The notes below the pieces were generated by a model. The model made no database searches and was not told where the DNA came from. It worked only from the letters and a program-made list of their open reading frames with translations. From an uncultured beta proteobacterium (GTDB lineage: Bacteria > Pseudomonadota > Gammaproteobacteria > Burkholderiales > Burkholderiaceae_C), in the NCBI GenBank assembly GCA_903920695.1, contig CAIXNB010000137.1, positions 1 through 48,598 on the forward strand: 48,598 nucleotides of DNA. Reading direction: 5' to 3'. Positions 9,625 to 19,260 of this stretch are shown here, one piece after another (position 1 is the stretch's first letter; every line of letters starts with the position of its first letter). A program made the position numbers and the translations under genes.

Positions 9625-11016
9625 TCAATCCCTTGTCACGCGCAGCAATTCTTCACGCGAAGTCAGGCCGCATTGCACCAGGCGTTCGCCGTCGTCACGC
9701 ATCAGCATCATGCCGGCGGCCAGGGCAGCGGCGCGGATATCGGCTTCGGAGGCGCGGTTGTGAATCTGGGCGCGAATCGCGTCATCGGTCACCAGCAACT
9801 CAAAGACGCCGGAGCGTCCGGCGTAACCGGTCTGGCCGCATTCGGTACAGCCGGCGCCATGGCAGTGCACACAGAGCTTGCGCACCAGGCGCTGGGCTAG
9901 CACGCCGAGCAGCGAGGAGCTCAGCAAAAAGGGCTCAACGCCCATGTCGGTCAGGCGCGTCACAGCACTGGTGGCGTCGTTGGTATGCAAGGTGGCCAGC
10001 ACCAGGTGGCCGGTGAGCGAAGCCTGGATCGCAATCTGCGCCGTCTCGAAATCGCGGATTTCACCGATCATGATGATGTCCGGGTCCTGCCGCAAAATGG
10101 CGCGCAAGGCTTTGGCAAAGGTGAGCTCGATCTTGGCGTTGACCTGAGTCTGGCCGACCCCCGACAACTCGTATTCGATCGGGTCTTCCACCGTCATGAT
10201 GTTGCTGTGCTCGGCGTCAAGCCGGCTCAACGCTGCATACAGCGTGGTGGTCTTGCCCGAGCCGGTCGGCCCAGTGACCAGCACAATGCCGTGCGGCTGC
10301 GTCACCAGTTTCTCGAAACGCTCCAGCACATCGCCCTGCATACCCAGTGCTTCCAGGCTCAAACGCCCTTCGGACTTGTCCAGCAGGCGCAGCACGGCGC
10401 GCTCGCCATGCGCGCTCGGCAGTGTGCTGACGCGCACGTCAACGGCACGGGTGCCGATGCGCAGCGAGATGCGTCCGTCCTGCGGCAGGCGGCGCTCGGC
10501 GATGTCGAGGTCGGCCATGATCTTGAGGCGCGAGATCAGCGCCGCATGCAGGGCGCGATTCGGTTGCACGACTTCGCGCAGCGAACCATCGACGCGAAAG
10601 CGTACGCTGGAATGGCGCTCATAGGGTTCGATGTGAATGTCACTGGCGCCGTCACGCGCGGCCTGCGTCAGCAGCGCGTTGAGCATGCGGATGATGGGCG
10701 CGTCGTCGGAGGTCTCCAGCAAGTCCTCAATCGCCGGCAGATCTTGCATCATGCGCGAGAGGTCAACGTCGCTTTCAACCTCGCTGACCACCGCCGCCGC
10801 GCTCGATTCGCCCTGCGCGTAAGCGGCGCTGATGCGCTGGATCAGCGTCGAGGCGCTGAGCGCCTCGATCTGGCGCACCGGGTACTTGCGCGTGACTTCG
10901 CTCACGGCGCTGGCGCCCGATTCGGTGTGCAGACACAGCGTCAGGGTGCCGGATTCATCCTCCTGTAGCAGCACCTGGTGCGTGCGGGCAAAGGCATAGG
11001 GCAGCGGGTAGCGCAT
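9625..11016 (-). CDS. gspE: Type II secretion ATPase GspE
   Basis: Cytoplasmic hexameric ATPase that powers pseudopilus assembly. With ATG at 11016 the protein has 463 residues; the upstream TTG at 11025 is too close to the AGGA. Walker [10 protein letters not shown] is at 249-257, the Asp box DPIEYEL at 278-284, Walker [10 protein letters not shown] at 314-322 and the His box TLHTND at 342-347. The C-terminal zinc element is short: CVHC and CTEC (Cys 382, 385, 390, 393) with only four residues between the pairs, whereas enterobacterial GspE has about 29. It lies 16 nt after gspD. Confidence 0.95.
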   Translation of the reverse strand: MRYPLPYAFARTHQVLLQEDESGTLTLCLHTESGASAVSEVTRKYPVRQIEALSASTLIQRISAAYAQGESSAAAVVSEVESDVDLSRMMQDLPAIEDLLETSDDAPIIRMLNALLTQAARDGASDIHIEPYERHSSVRFRVDGSLREVVQPNRALHAALISRLKIMADLDIAERRLPQDGRISLRIGTRAVDVRVSTLPSAHGERAVLRLLDKSEGRLSLEALGMQGDVLERFEKLVTQPHGIVLVTGPTGSGKTTTLYAALSRLDAEHSNIMTVEDPIEYELSGVGQTQVNAKIELTFAKALRAILRQDPDIIMIGEIRDFETAQIAIQASLTGHLVLATLHTNDATSAVTRLTDMGVEPFLLSSSLLGVLAQRLVRKLCVHCHGAGCTECGQTGYAGRSGVFELLVTDDAIRAQIHNRASEADIRAAALAAGMMLMRDDGERLVQCGLTSREELLRVTRD

Positions 11017-11032
11017 GGCAGCCAATCCTGAC

Positions 11033-13150
11033 TCAGGGCTGCTTTGAAACGGCGGGAGGGAGAGCGGGGGGCGGCGAAGGCGACACCTGCGGCAGGGCCG
11101 GCAATTGCGGCACTGTGTTGATCGGCAGAATGTCGCTCTGCGCCGGTTGCACGTCCTTGATGCCGGCGCGCATCAACTCATAGCGATCCATCGACAAGCG
11201 ATCAGTCGCCTGTGCGTCGCGCATCACCACCGGACGCAGGAACACCATCAGGTTGGTCTTGGTGCGGCCGCGCGATTCGCTCTTGAACAGATTGCCGAAC
11301 ACGGGAAGATCGCCCAGACCGGGCACCTTTTCCTGGTTGCCGGTGTAGGTGTCCTGCAACAAGCCCCCGAGTACCACGATGTTGCCATCCTCGACCAGCA
11401 CGCTCGATTCAATCGAGCGCTTGGTCGTGGTCGGTCCGTTGGCGTCTTTCTCGGTGCCCGCCTTGACCGACGAAGTCTCCTGGAAGATCACCAACTTGAC
11501 GGTCCCGTTCTCGTTGATTTGCGGCCTGACCTTGAGTGTCAGACCAACATCGCGGCGCTCTACGGTCGTGAACGGGTTGACCGTACCGGAGCCAGTGCTG
11601 CCGCTGTTGGTGTTGGTATAGGAGCCGGTGGGGAACGGCACGTTCTCACCAATCACGATCTTGGCCTCCTCGTTGTCAAGCGTCAGCAGATTGGGCGTTG
11701 AGAGTACGTTGCCACTGTTGGTGGTCTGCAAAAAGTTGGCCAGAAAGCCCAGTACATAGACACCATTGGTCTTGTGCGCCACACCGAGGTTGATGCCAGT
11801 GCCCGGTGCCGTCGGCGTACTGGTGCCGGCCATCATCGCCAGATTGATGATGTTGTTGGTCGTGAAGTTGGTGCCGAGCAGGCCAACGTTGGAACTTCCT
11901 GCGCTACCCACAGCACCCTGCCACTGGATGCCGAATTCCGCCGCCTTGTCGGTGTTGACTTCAACAATCAGGCTCTCCACCAGCACCTGGGCGCGCCGGC
12001 CATCAAGCCGGTCGATGACGGCGCGCAACTGACGGTATTGCGGCTCGGGCGCGGTGATGATGAGCGAATTGGTGGTGACATCGGCCTGCACCTGGCCGCC
12101 GGTGGCGGACTGGGACGCAGCGACGGCCGCAGCCGGCGCACCGGCGACGGCCGCAGCGGGTGCGCCGGCGGCACTTTGGCCACCCATGGCGGCGCGCAGC
12201 GTCGCTGCCAGTTTGACGGCGTCGGCGTTCTTCAGGTAGACCACGTAAATGTTGCCGGCGGCGCCATTGGCACCGGTGGCGCCCGGCTGATCAAGTTTGA
12301 GCACCAGCGCCTTGGCCAGCGCGGCCCGGGCCGGATTGGCGGCGCGCAGGATCAGGGTATTGGAACGTGGCTCGGCCACCAGCGCGGTCTTGAACGAGCC
12401 GTCGGCCTGACCCGGCGCGGAGGTGCCGCTTGACTCCATCAGACGCAGCACCAGCGGCGCCAGATCGGCGGCAATGGCGTGCTTGAGCGTCAACACCTCG
12501 ACATCGGTGGCGTTGGCCACATCCATCGCCGCGATGATTTGCGCCAGGCGGCGCAGGTTGTCCGCATAGTCGGTGATGACCAACGAATTGTTGCCCGGGT
12601 TGACGTTGATGGTGTTGTTCGGGCTGATCAACGGGCGCAATATCGGCAGCAAGCTATTGGCCGACTCAAAATTGAGTTTGAAAATCTGGGTGACGATCTG
12701 GTTCGCGCTGGACGCGCCAGTTCCAGCGGCACTGTCGATCACGGTCACGGCGCCGCTCTGCAGCTTGGCATCGGCCTCCGGCACCACCTTGTAGAGGCCG
12801 GCAGATTCAACCATGGTAAAGCCCTGCAGGCGCAGCACGGCCAGAAACTGGTTCATGGCAACACTGCGGCTGACCGGCTTTTCCGTCACCAGGGTCAGCG
12901 TGCCCTTGACGCGCGGATCAACCACCACGTTGTAGCCCGTGATGCTGGCCATGGTGCGCGCCACGGCTTCGATCTCGGCGTTGCTGAAGTTCAGCGTAAC
13001 CGCTTCTCCGGCTTTGGCCCGGGTAGCTGTCTGGGCAGAGGTCTGGGCCTGCGATTGACGCGGAAAAATAGCAACAGTCCCGCCCACGAGGACGCTGATT
13101 GCCAACCAATAGATCGCGCTCGATGGTGGCCGGAAGATACTCAATTTCAT
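11033..13150 (-). CDS. gspD: Type II secretion outer-membrane secretin GspD
   Basis: Forms the outer-membrane channel for folded exoproteins. The 705-residue protein has a signal peptide (hydrophobic 13-29, cleaved after SQA), an N0 domain beginning [18 protein letters not shown], then N1-N3 repeats with [22 protein letters not shown] and [12 protein letters not shown]. The C-terminal secretin domain includes [17 protein letters not shown] and [11 protein letters not shown]. An Ala/Gly-rich low-complexity stretch (about 320-350) sits in the N3 loop. The C-terminal tail is proline-rich, and no clear pilotin-binding S-domain is visible. It lies 6 nt from gspN. Confidence 0.96.
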   Translation of the reverse strand: MKLSIFRPPSSAIYWLAISVLVGGTVAIFPRQSQAQTSAQTATRAKAGEAVTLNFSNAEIEAVARTMASITGYNVVVDPRVKGTLTLVTEKPVSRSVAMNQFLAVLRLQGFTMVESAGLYKVVPEADAKLQSGAVTVIDSAAGTGASSANQIVTQIFKLNFESANSLLPILRPLISPNNTINVNPGNNSLVITDYADNLRRLAQIIAAMDVANATDVEVLTLKHAIAADLAPLVLRLMESSGTSAPGQADGSFKTALVAEPRSNTLILRAANPARAALAKALVLKLDQPGATGANGAAGNIYVVYLKNADAVKLAATLRAAMGGQSAAGAPAAAVAGAPAAAVAASQSATGGQVQADVTTNSLIITAPEPQYRQLRAVIDRLDGRRAQVLVESLIVEVNTDKAAEFGIQWQGAVGSAGSSNVGLLGTNFTTNNIINLAMMAGTSTPTAPGTGINLGVAHKTNGVYVLGFLANFLQTTNSGNVLSTPNLLTLDNEEAKIVIGENVPFPTGSYTNTNSGSTGSGTVNPFTTVERRDVGLTLKVRPQINENGTVKLVIFQETSSVKAGTEKDANGPTTTKRSIESSVLVEDGNIVVLGGLLQDTYTGNQEKVPGLGDLPVFGNLFKSESRGRTKTNLMVFLRPVVMRDAQATDRLSMDRYELMRAGIKDVQPAQSDILPINTVPQLPALPQVSPSPPPALPPAVSKQP

Positions 13151-13156
13151 ATCGCT

Positions 13157-13963
13157 TCAACCCACTTTGATGATGGAACGTGGGCCGTCGCGACGCCCAA
13201 TGATGTTCAGAAGATTCGACAAGGCTTCAAGGCGATCAGGCGCAGCGCTGGCCGTTCCCTGAAAGCGCAGTCGTGAGCCAACCCATTGACCGCTGCCAGA
13301 CAATTGTAGACTGCCCTCCAGCGTTTCGAGGGCCAGACTCGGCGTCGCACCACCGAGCACCGTGATGCGGTAACTGCCCATCGGCTTGAGCGTCGACAGG
13401 CGTGAAGATATCTTGGCCGCGTCGAGTTGCGCACGCCCGGCCAGCAACAGGCGACCGGCCGCCCATTCAACCACCAAACCCTGGGTCGCCAGAGTCAGCT
13501 GGCCTTCGGCCTGCACCGTATTCCAGGGTGTGCCCAAACCGGTCAGCCACTGCGCCGGCCACTGCGACAGGCTGTCGGAGAGCACCAGTTTGGCGCCGCC
13601 CCAACGTGGCTGCACGCTCAAATGCCAGGCTTGCTGCATGCAGCAGTCAGCCAGCAGATCAACCGACAGACCCTGGCTGCTGGGCCGCACCGACCAGAGC
13701 AGCCGCCCTGGCAGGGCGGCGGCGTCACGGCTGCCGGCACCGCCGGCGAGCAGCAGGCGGGCCGAGCCGTTCCAAACTGTGCCCCGGGCATCCGCAAAGA
13801 CGACGCGCCCGCCCAAGCTTTGCTGCAAGGGCTCTGTGAACCAGAGTGCCGGCGTGTTGAAGCTAACCGCCAGCAAGAGCCCGAGCACGGCGCCGGAGCG
13901 CGCCCAGGCCCATGGCGTTGTTGCTTGACGTGCCGTTTTGGACACTGGCTTGATGCGAAGCAT
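13157..13963 (-). CDS. gspN: Type II secretion protein GspN
   Basis: Accessory inner-membrane T2SS protein found only in some systems; its precise role is not settled. The 268-residue protein has one N-terminal hydrophobic segment (about 22-40) followed by a beta-rich periplasmic domain with the GspN-typical GRVVFADARGTVWNGSARL. ATG at 13963 is chosen because the longer reading to 14026 runs into gspM. It lies between gspM and gspD, the place GspN occupies in Xanthomonas and Burkholderia type clusters. Confidence 0.87.
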   Translation of the reverse strand: MLRIKPVSKTARQATTPWAWARSGAVLGLLLAVSFNTPALWFTEPLQQSLGGRVVFADARGTVWNGSARLLLAGGAGSRDAAALPGRLLWSVRPSSQGLSVDLLADCCMQQAWHLSVQPRWGGAKLVLSDSLSQWPAQWLTGLGTPWNTVQAEGQLTLATQGLVVEWAAGRLLLAGRAQLDAAKISSRLSTLKPMGSYRITVLGGATPSLALETLEGSLQLSGSGQWVGSRLRFQGTASAAPDRLEALSNLLNIIGRRDGPRSIIKVG

Positions 13964-13982
13964 GGCTAACTGCGAAACATGG

Positions 13983-14471
13983 CTAGCGTGACGCCGGGCC
14001 GCCGGGCGTGAGCACCAGCGTGCCATCCCAGGTACCGGCGACGTTGCGCACCAGACGGGCTTCGCTGGGCGCGCTGCGCGCAGTCAGGCGCGCCTGCACC
14101 AGCCACTGCACCAGGACGTCGGCCGAAACCCCCTTGAAACTGATGGTCACGCGCTCGCCGGCCGTCGCCAGTTGAGCGGTTGTGCCCAGCGGTTTGATCG
14201 AGGCCTCGAGCAGGCGCCGCGTTTCATCAAAGCTCATGCGCGGCTTGGCCTGCAGCGCCTGCGCCTGCACTTGCAGACGCTGCATTTGCTGCAATTGCGC
14301 GTCAAGTTGTTGGCGCTGGCGCTCGGCCGAACGCAGTGTGCCCAGTGCCGGCGCGATGCCCACCCACCACAGCAGCGCCGCCAACACCAGCAACGCCGCT
14401 GCCAGCACCAGGCCCTGCTCGCGCGGCGACACCGCCTGCCAGCGCTGGCGCAATTCCATCTGCAGGCTCAT
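13983..14471 (-). CDS. gspM: Type II secretion protein GspM
   Basis: Bitopic inner-membrane protein that partners GspL in the assembly platform. The 162-residue protein has a short cytoplasmic start containing WQAVSPREQGLV, one membrane segment (about 21-43), then a Gln-rich predicted coiled coil (about 47-78) and a ferredoxin-like C-terminal domain. The start overlaps the gspL stop by 4 nt. Confidence 0.92.
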   Translation of the reverse strand: MSLQMELRQRWQAVSPREQGLVLAAALLVLAALLWWVGIAPALGTLRSAERQRQQLDAQLQQMQRLQVQAQALQAKPRMSFDETRRLLEASIKPLGTTAQLATAGERVTISFKGVSADVLVQWLVQARLTARSAPSEARLVRNVAGTWDGTLVLTPGGPASR

Positions 14472-15694
14472 GGCGCAAGCACCTGTCGAATGACCACAGC
14501 ATCACCCTCAGCACTGGCCGCATAAGCCTGCGGCTTAAGTTTGAAAGCGATCGCATTGACGTCCTCCGGCTTGAGTTTGAGCCCTTTCAGACGCAGTTCG
14601 CCGGCTGCATATTCAAGCGCCGTCGGCGTCGTACCGGCGGGCGCCTGTGTCGCAAAAGCACCCATCATGACCTCCATGTCACGCTCCGAAGCGGCGCCGC
14701 TGGCCTGCTGCAGGGCAGCGACTTCCTTGCTCATCTGCAGCACCGGGTCGATCACGACCCGCACCTGGGGAAAGGTCTTGGTCAGGATTTCGACCGCGGC
14801 GGCGCGCTGGCTCTTGAGAGCGGCTTGCTCGCGCCAGGCCCAGGCGTTCAAACCGGCCAGATTAACCAGCAGCAAGGCCAGCAAGGCAAAGCGCGCGGCA
14901 CGCCAACGCGGCGCACGCAGCAGACTGCCAAGCGAATCCGACAAACGCTTGCGGGTGCGGGCGCCGCTCGAATTCGCCATCTCGAATTGCGCCAGATCCC
15001 AGGCCGAATGCAGCGCCTGCAAACGCCGCTGCCCGTTCTGCTGCAGAGTGATACTGCGTCCAAACAACTGCTCGGCCAGTGCCGCCACGGCCGGCTCGGC
15101 CACAACGGGCTGGTTCTCGGGCCATTGCAAGAGCGCGACCGAGGCTTTTGACAAAGGCCACAGCGTGACGCCGTCGGCGCTGGAAAAAACCAGGCTGGCC
15201 TGCTCCGGTTCACCCATCACGTAAAGTTCGTCGCCAAGCGAATCGGGCGCGAACTCGGGCACGATGCGACTGACCGGGCGCCCGGCCTGCTCGAGCGCCT
15301 GCAAGGCCGCGCGCAACCAAGCGCGGTCGCAGACGGCGACCCAGACCGGCGCGTCGGCATCGGGTTTGGGTTCAATCGCAAAGTGCAGTTGCGCCGTCTC
15401 GTCAAGCAAGCGGTCTTCGAGCAAACCTTCGAGCACGGCGCGCAGGCGCGGCGCACCGGCATCACTCAGAAAGCGCCGGCCCAGACTGCCCTTGGGCAGT
15501 TGCACGCGGTGCCAGGACAGCTTGTTGGCGGCCACCAGCGCCACCACCTCGCCGCTGCTGCCAAGCTGCGGCAACAAGGCCAGCGGCGCGCGCGATTGCT
15601 CGGCCACGGCGCTGCCGTCGGGTGTCAGCAAATAGTCGTAAACAGCCGCAGCATCGGCCGGCTCGGAAGAAAGGGTGACGATAAGAGTGGTCAT
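14468..15694 (-). CDS. gspL: Type II secretion protein GspL
   Basis: Links the cytoplasmic ATPase GspE to the periplasmic pseudopilus machinery. The 408-residue protein has an N-terminal actin-like cytoplasmic domain (about 1-250) with HRVQLPKGSLGRRF, a single membrane span near 268-286 and a periplasmic ferredoxin-like domain ending GDAVVIRQVLAP. Length and order (K-L-M) fit the family. It overlaps gspM by 4 nt and follows gspK by 16 nt. Confidence 0.93.
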   Translation of the reverse strand: MTTLIVTLSSEPADAAAVYDYLLTPDGSAVAEQSRAPLALLPQLGSSGEVVALVAANKLSWHRVQLPKGSLGRRFLSDAGAPRLRAVLEGLLEDRLLDETAQLHFAIEPKPDADAPVWVAVCDRAWLRAALQALEQAGRPVSRIVPEFAPDSLGDELYVMGEPEQASLVFSSADGVTLWPLSKASVALLQWPENQPVVAEPAVAALAEQLFGRSITLQQNGQRRLQALHSAWDLAQFEMANSSGARTRKRLSDSLGSLLRAPRWRAARFALLALLLVNLAGLNAWAWREQAALKSQRAAAVEILTKTFPQVRVVIDPVLQMSKEVAALQQASGAASERDMEVMMGAFATQAPAGTTPTALEYAAGELRLKGLKLKPEDVNAIAFKLKPQAYAASAEGDAVVIRQVLAP

Positions 15695-15710
15695 GCGCGG
15701 GTCTCAGCGC

Positions 15711-16697
15711 TCATTGTAAAGGCGCGCCCGCTGGCACCGCGCTGCGCCGGCGTGACAGGGTTGTCACCTTCATGCCATCGCGCTTGACCAGGGACTGCTC
15801 TTGCACTGTCACCTGCTCGAGCTGCAGGGTGCCGCGCACCTCAAAGTAACTCGTCTTCACATCATGCAAGCTGCTTTCAAATTTTGCCGACAGATTACCC
15901 GATGCCTTGGCGGCGTCATCGATCTTGGTCAGATGCGACAGGCTGCGCGCGCGCACCAGCCGGAGCGCATCGGCCATGTCGAACGCGGCAACGCAGGCAT
16001 AGAGAACCTCGGCCGGTGCCGTATTGAGATTGACCGGCGTCACGGTGGGCAGCAGCGTGACAAAAGGGCGCAGGCGGGCCAAGGTCGGCGCCGACAGACC
16101 AAGCCAAGCCAACTGATCAAACTCCTGCGGCGCCAGCGGCAGGCTGCGCTGATTCGGATTCTCGGCACTACTGTCCTGGATCTGGCTCAAGCGCAGGTTT
16201 TCGACCATCGCGGACAACTCGCCATCGGGCAGGTCCAGCACTTCAAACAGGCGCGCGAAAGCCATCTGGCTGGCCTCGTTGACCTTGCCAGCCGGCGCCA
16301 GATTGGCAACATTGAGGCGCGACTGCAGGTCAATGATCTGGCCCGACAGAAAGGCGTCCTCGGTCACATCCTCGCTCGATGCGTTGCGATCCGCGGCCAA
16401 AAAAGTGGACAGCCGCGCCTGCTCCAGCGGCACCGCCCAGGGCTCGGCCAGGTGATCGACCGCGCCATTGCTGCGGCCATCTTCGCGCAGGATCAGGCGC
16501 GCCCAGTCAAGCGCGCCGGTCAGCACCCAGGCCGCCTGCGTGCGGGCGCGCTCGGCCGTCTCGACCTCGACCGCGCGCCATTGCTGCCAGAGCACACTGG
16601 CCGCCAGGCTGGCCACCAGCACCACGGTCAGCATGGCGGTCAGGATGGCCGCGCCGCGCTGTGACGCGAAACCCGATGGCGGCCTGCGCTGCGTCAT
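15711..16697 (-). CDS. gspK: Minor pseudopilin GspK
   Basis: Largest minor pseudopilin, thought to cap the pseudopilus tip. The prepilin site is QRG/AAILTAMLTVVL, with glycine before the cut and no Glu at +5; lack of that Glu is the known GspK exception. The 328-residue protein has the helical insert domain typical of GspK (NLNTAPAEVLYA, a helix-hairpin-helix-like piece near 225-240). It overlaps gspJ by 4 nt. Confidence 0.93.
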   Translation of the reverse strand: MTQRRPPSGFASQRGAAILTAMLTVVLVASLAASVLWQQWRAVEVETAERARTQAAWVLTGALDWARLILREDGRSNGAVDHLAEPWAVPLEQARLSTFLAADRNASSEDVTEDAFLSGQIIDLQSRLNVANLAPAGKVNEASQMAFARLFEVLDLPDGELSAMVENLRLSQIQDSSAENPNQRSLPLAPQEFDQLAWLGLSAPTLARLRPFVTLLPTVTPVNLNTAPAEVLYACVAAFDMADALRLVRARSLSHLTKIDDAAKASGNLSAKFESSLHDVKTSYFEVRGTLQLEQVTVQEQSLVKRDGMKVTTLSRRRSAVPAGAPLQ

Positions 16698-17380
16698 TTC
16701 GCAATTCCCACGCCTGGGCGCAACCAGTCGCGCGTGACGGTGCCGCTGATGGCCTGACCTGCGCTCAGTATCAGCACCAGGCGGATACCGTCGGGCATAT
16801 CGATCTTGCCATCGCTGGCGACACCAGCACTTGAAAGGGGATTGCTCCAGGCATCATTGCGGTAATAGAAGATCTGCCACTGATCCAGCGCGGCAACGCG
16901 GACCTCGCGCTTGGCGTCATCCGCGATCGGGTTTTGTGCCCACTGGGCCGCTCGTTGCCACGCCAGGTCCCGCTCGGCGCGGGTCTGCAGTGGCGGTGAC
17001 TGCCAACGCAGCCACTGGCCCACACCATCGACAACGCGACGCGACCAGGCCACCACGATCAGGCCGGCACCGGCATCGGCCGCGCCACGGCGCAGCATGC
17101 GCAGGGCACGCCCATCCCAGTCCAAAGTGGAAAACTTGTCACCGGGACCGGCGTCGGATGGCTTCACCAGCGCGTCCAGATCGGCGCCCCACTGGCCCAG
17201 ACCGGCCTGCAAGGCCATGACATCGTCCGAATACTGGTGCATTTGCGTCTGCGCGCGCGTCATGCCATCGAGACCGCGCCAGCTCAAGGCGGCCATCAGC
17301 GCCAGCAGGCCGACCGCCACCAACAGCTCAATCAGCGTAAAGCCGCGCAGCCGGCGCCAGACCAGCGAACGTGCGCGCAT
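16694..17380 (-). CDS. gspJ: Minor pseudopilin GspJ
   Basis: Minor pseudopilin of the tip complex with GspI and GspK. The prepilin peptidase site is RGFTLIELLVAVGLL with Glu at +5, followed by a membrane helix and WRGLDGMTRAQ, typical of GspJ. Length is 228 residues. It overlaps gspI by a single nucleotide and gspK by four, so the pseudopilin genes form one tightly coupled block. Confidence 0.94.
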   Translation of the reverse strand: MRARSLVWRRLRGFTLIELLVAVGLLALMAALSWRGLDGMTRAQTQMHQYSDDVMALQAGLGQWGADLDALVKPSDAGPGDKFSTLDWDGRALRMLRRGAADAGAGLIVVAWSRRVVDGVGQWLRWQSPPLQTRAERDLAWQRAAQWAQNPIADDAKREVRVAALDQWQIFYYRNDAWSNPLSSAGVASDGKIDMPDGIRLVLILSAGQAISGTVTRDWLRPGVGIAK

Positions 17381-17745
17381 CAGTAAAACCCCACCACCGT
17401 CGACAGACGCACAATTGGATCTGCCTCTTTGAACACCTGGGCATCGACACGCAGAAAGTTCGGATTCGGGGTCGACCGCACCACCAGAGCGACGTTCAGG
17501 ACCAGACCGGCCTGCTCGCAGCTGATACTGGTGTCACCCACGCCGGGCATCTGTTTGGCCAGGCGCACCTTGATCAGTTCATTCTCGGCGCACATCTGCG
17601 CCAGCAGCAGGTCCGACTGGCGCTGCGCGTTGCGCGTCAGGGCGCCGGTGGCCTGCAAGCCGGCCATCAGCGCAATCGCCACAATGCCCAGGGCCACCAG
17701 TACCTCGACCAGGGTAAAACCACGCTGGCGCCTGCGCACGCTCAC
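17380..17745 (-). CDS. gspI: Minor pseudopilin GspI
   Basis: Small minor pseudopilin that nucleates the tip complex. The site QRGFTLVEVLVALGIVAIAL has Gly at -1 and Glu at +5. The 121-residue length and the AENELIKVRL segment after the helix (the family ANN/AEN-type motif) fit GspI. It overlaps gspH by 4 nt. Confidence 0.94.
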   Translation of the reverse strand: MSVRRRQRGFTLVEVLVALGIVAIALMAGLQATGALTRNAQRQSDLLLAQMCAENELIKVRLAKQMPGVGDTSISCEQAGLVLNVALVVRSTPNPNFLRVDAQVFKEADPIVRLSTVVGFY

Positions 17746-18218
17746 GGCTGCGCCTGCACGGAAAAAGGACGCAGGCCGTCGGTCGCCAGGCGTACGCTGC
17801 GCCCCGCCTGACCGCTGGAAACCAGCAGCACGGCCTGCGGACCGATGATGGGCTCAGGTCCCAGCAGCAGGGTCGCGGTGCCGGTGGCGCCGCTCATGTC
17901 GGGCGCGTCGGCAACACGGGTGTCGCGGTCGAGCCAGGCTTGCGCCAGCTCGGCCGGCTGCAAGCCCTCAAAGCGGAACCCTTGCGCGTTGGCGTACCAG
18001 CGCACCGGCACGCCGGTCACCCGGGAGCGCGCGCGGGCTGCCTCCAGCATGGCGCTGAGGCGGTCGGCCTCGCGCTCGAGTTGCACCAGAGAGGCATCGC
18101 GCATGGAAAAACTGACGCCGACCGAGACCAACGCCACGATGGCCACCACCACCAGCAACTCCAGCAGGGTGAAACCGGCGCTGAGCTTCCTAGGGCTGCC
18201 AGCTGCCAATGTCTGCAT
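17742..18218 (-). CDS. gspH: Minor pseudopilin GspH
   Basis: Minor pseudopilin joining the tip to the GspG shaft. The processing site is SAG/FTLLELLVVVAIVAL with Glu at +5; alanine rather than Arg/Lys precedes the Gly, as in neighbouring gspG. The start is best placed at ATG 18218 (158 residues), inside the last 29 nt of gspG; the longer reading to 18245 adds nine residues. The domain ends LATDGLRPFSVQAQP, like other GspH proteins. Confidence 0.88.
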   Translation of the reverse strand: MQTLAAGSPRKLSAGFTLLELLVVVAIVALVSVGVSFSMRDASLVQLEREADRLSAMLEAARARSRVTGVPVRWYANAQGFRFEGLQPAELAQAWLDRDTRVADAPDMSGATGTATLLLGPEPIIGPQAVLLVSSGQAGRSVRLATDGLRPFSVQAQP

Positions 18219-18633
18219 TTTTACCCTCGCCGCCGGCCTGCCCATCAGCGCCCAGCGACATCACATCAACCTCACCCTTGACGCCCGGGTTGAGGTAGAC
18301 ATAAGGCTTGCCCCAGGGGTCGTTGGGCAACAGGTCGAGGTAGGATTTCCAGTTTGGCGGCACCGGCGCGGTCGTGGGTTTGGTCAATAAAGCCGGCAGG
18401 CCCTGCTCGGCCGTCGGGTAGCGCTGGTTATCAAGCTTGTAAAGCTTGAGCGCCTGCATTAGGTTGCTGACGTCGGTCTTGGCCGCCGTGACGCGCGCGT
18501 CATCGGCCCGGTCCAGCACATTGGGCACAATCAGCGCTGCCAACACACCGATGATCAACAGCACCACCATCAGCTCGATCAGGGTAAAACCAGCCTGGAG
18601 GCGGCGGCGCAATGAGGAGAATTTGGCTTTCAT
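18190..18633 (-). CDS. gspG: Major pseudopilin GspG
   Basis: Main subunit of the T2SS pseudopilus. The processing site is QAG/FTLIELMVVLLIIGVLAAL with Glu at +5, followed by DVSNLMQALKLYKLDNQRYPT, the hallmark GspG helix, and the calcium-loop region near the C-terminus (LGADGQAGGEGKNADIGSW). Length is 147 residues. It is the first gene of the minus-strand gsp operon and lies 48 nt from the divergent gspC. Confidence 0.96.
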   Translation of the reverse strand: MKAKFSSLRRRLQAGFTLIELMVVLLIIGVLAALIVPNVLDRADDARVTAAKTDVSNLMQALKLYKLDNQRYPTAEQGLPALLTKPTTAPVPPNWKSYLDLLPNDPWGKPYVYLNPGVKGEVDVMSLGADGQAGGEGKNADIGSWQP

Positions 18634-18681
18634 GGGCTTGCTTCACTTTTTTATCTGAGTCGCTTCTATGATAATCGTTCC
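18634..18681. promoter_or_regulatory. Divergent gspG/gspC control region
   Basis: The 48 nt between the divergent start codons must drive gspC rightwards and probably the gspG-F operon leftwards. It is AT-rich for this genome (CTTTTTTATCTGAG, TATGATAATCG). TATGAT at 18667-18672 could be a -10 box for gspC with TTCACT at 18642-18647 as a poor -35 (19-nt spacer). Assigned by eye only. Confidence 0.3.
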
Positions 18682-19212
18682 ATGAAGACTCTTTCGTTTG
18701 GTACCTGGTGGCTGCGCATTGCCACTTTTCTGTTGGCCGCACTGGCCGCTGCCAGCGCCGCCTATTGGGTGCTGAAGTGGAGTGCCCCTGCGGCCTCAGT
18801 TCCACCGGCCGCGCCCAGCGTCAACGCCCCAAGCCCGGCCGACCCGCAACTGGTGGCACGCCTGCTCGGTGGCGGTCAGGTCGCCAGCGCGACCGCCGTG
18901 GTGGACCGAACAGCCAGCCGCTTCAAGTTAAGCGGCGTCGTCGCCAGTGGCGCCAACGGCGGCTATGCCCTGATCGCCACCGATGGCCAGACCGCCAAGC
19001 CGTACCGCGTCGGGGCTGCGGTCAGCGATGCCCTGATCCTGCAGTCGGTCGCCATCCGCAGTGCAGCGCTCGGTGCCAGCCTGAACGCGCCGGCCGCCTT
19101 CACGCTGGAACTGCCGCTGCTGGCACGCAGTGAGGGCAAGGCCGCGAGTGCGCCTGAAAGCAATATTGAACGAAAGAAACGACTCAAGCTCGCCGGCTCA
19201 AACGTTGAATGA
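18682..19212 (+). CDS. gspC: Type II secretion protein GspC (short form)
   Basis: Inner-membrane protein linking the platform to the GspD secretin through its HR domain. The 176-residue protein has one membrane span (about 12-31), a Pro/Ala-rich linker (35-55) and an HR domain with FKLSGVVASGANGGYALIA and KPYRVGAAV. It ends after the HR domain in a basic tail (ERKKRLKLAG), so there is no PDZ domain. It is transcribed away from the other gsp genes, an arrangement known for betaproteobacterial systems. Confidence 0.88.
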   Translation: MKTLSFGTWWLRIATFLLAALAAASAAYWVLKWSAPAASVPPAAPSVNAPSPADPQLVARLLGGGQVASATAVVDRTASRFKLSGVVASGANGGYALIATDGQTAKPYRVGAAVSDALILQSVAIRSAALGASLNAPAAFTLELPLLARSEGKAASAPESNIERKKRLKLAGSNVE

Positions 19213-19260
19213 CCGACTTGGGCGGGCGCAAGCCCTAGCTCTGACCCAGGCGGCATTACC

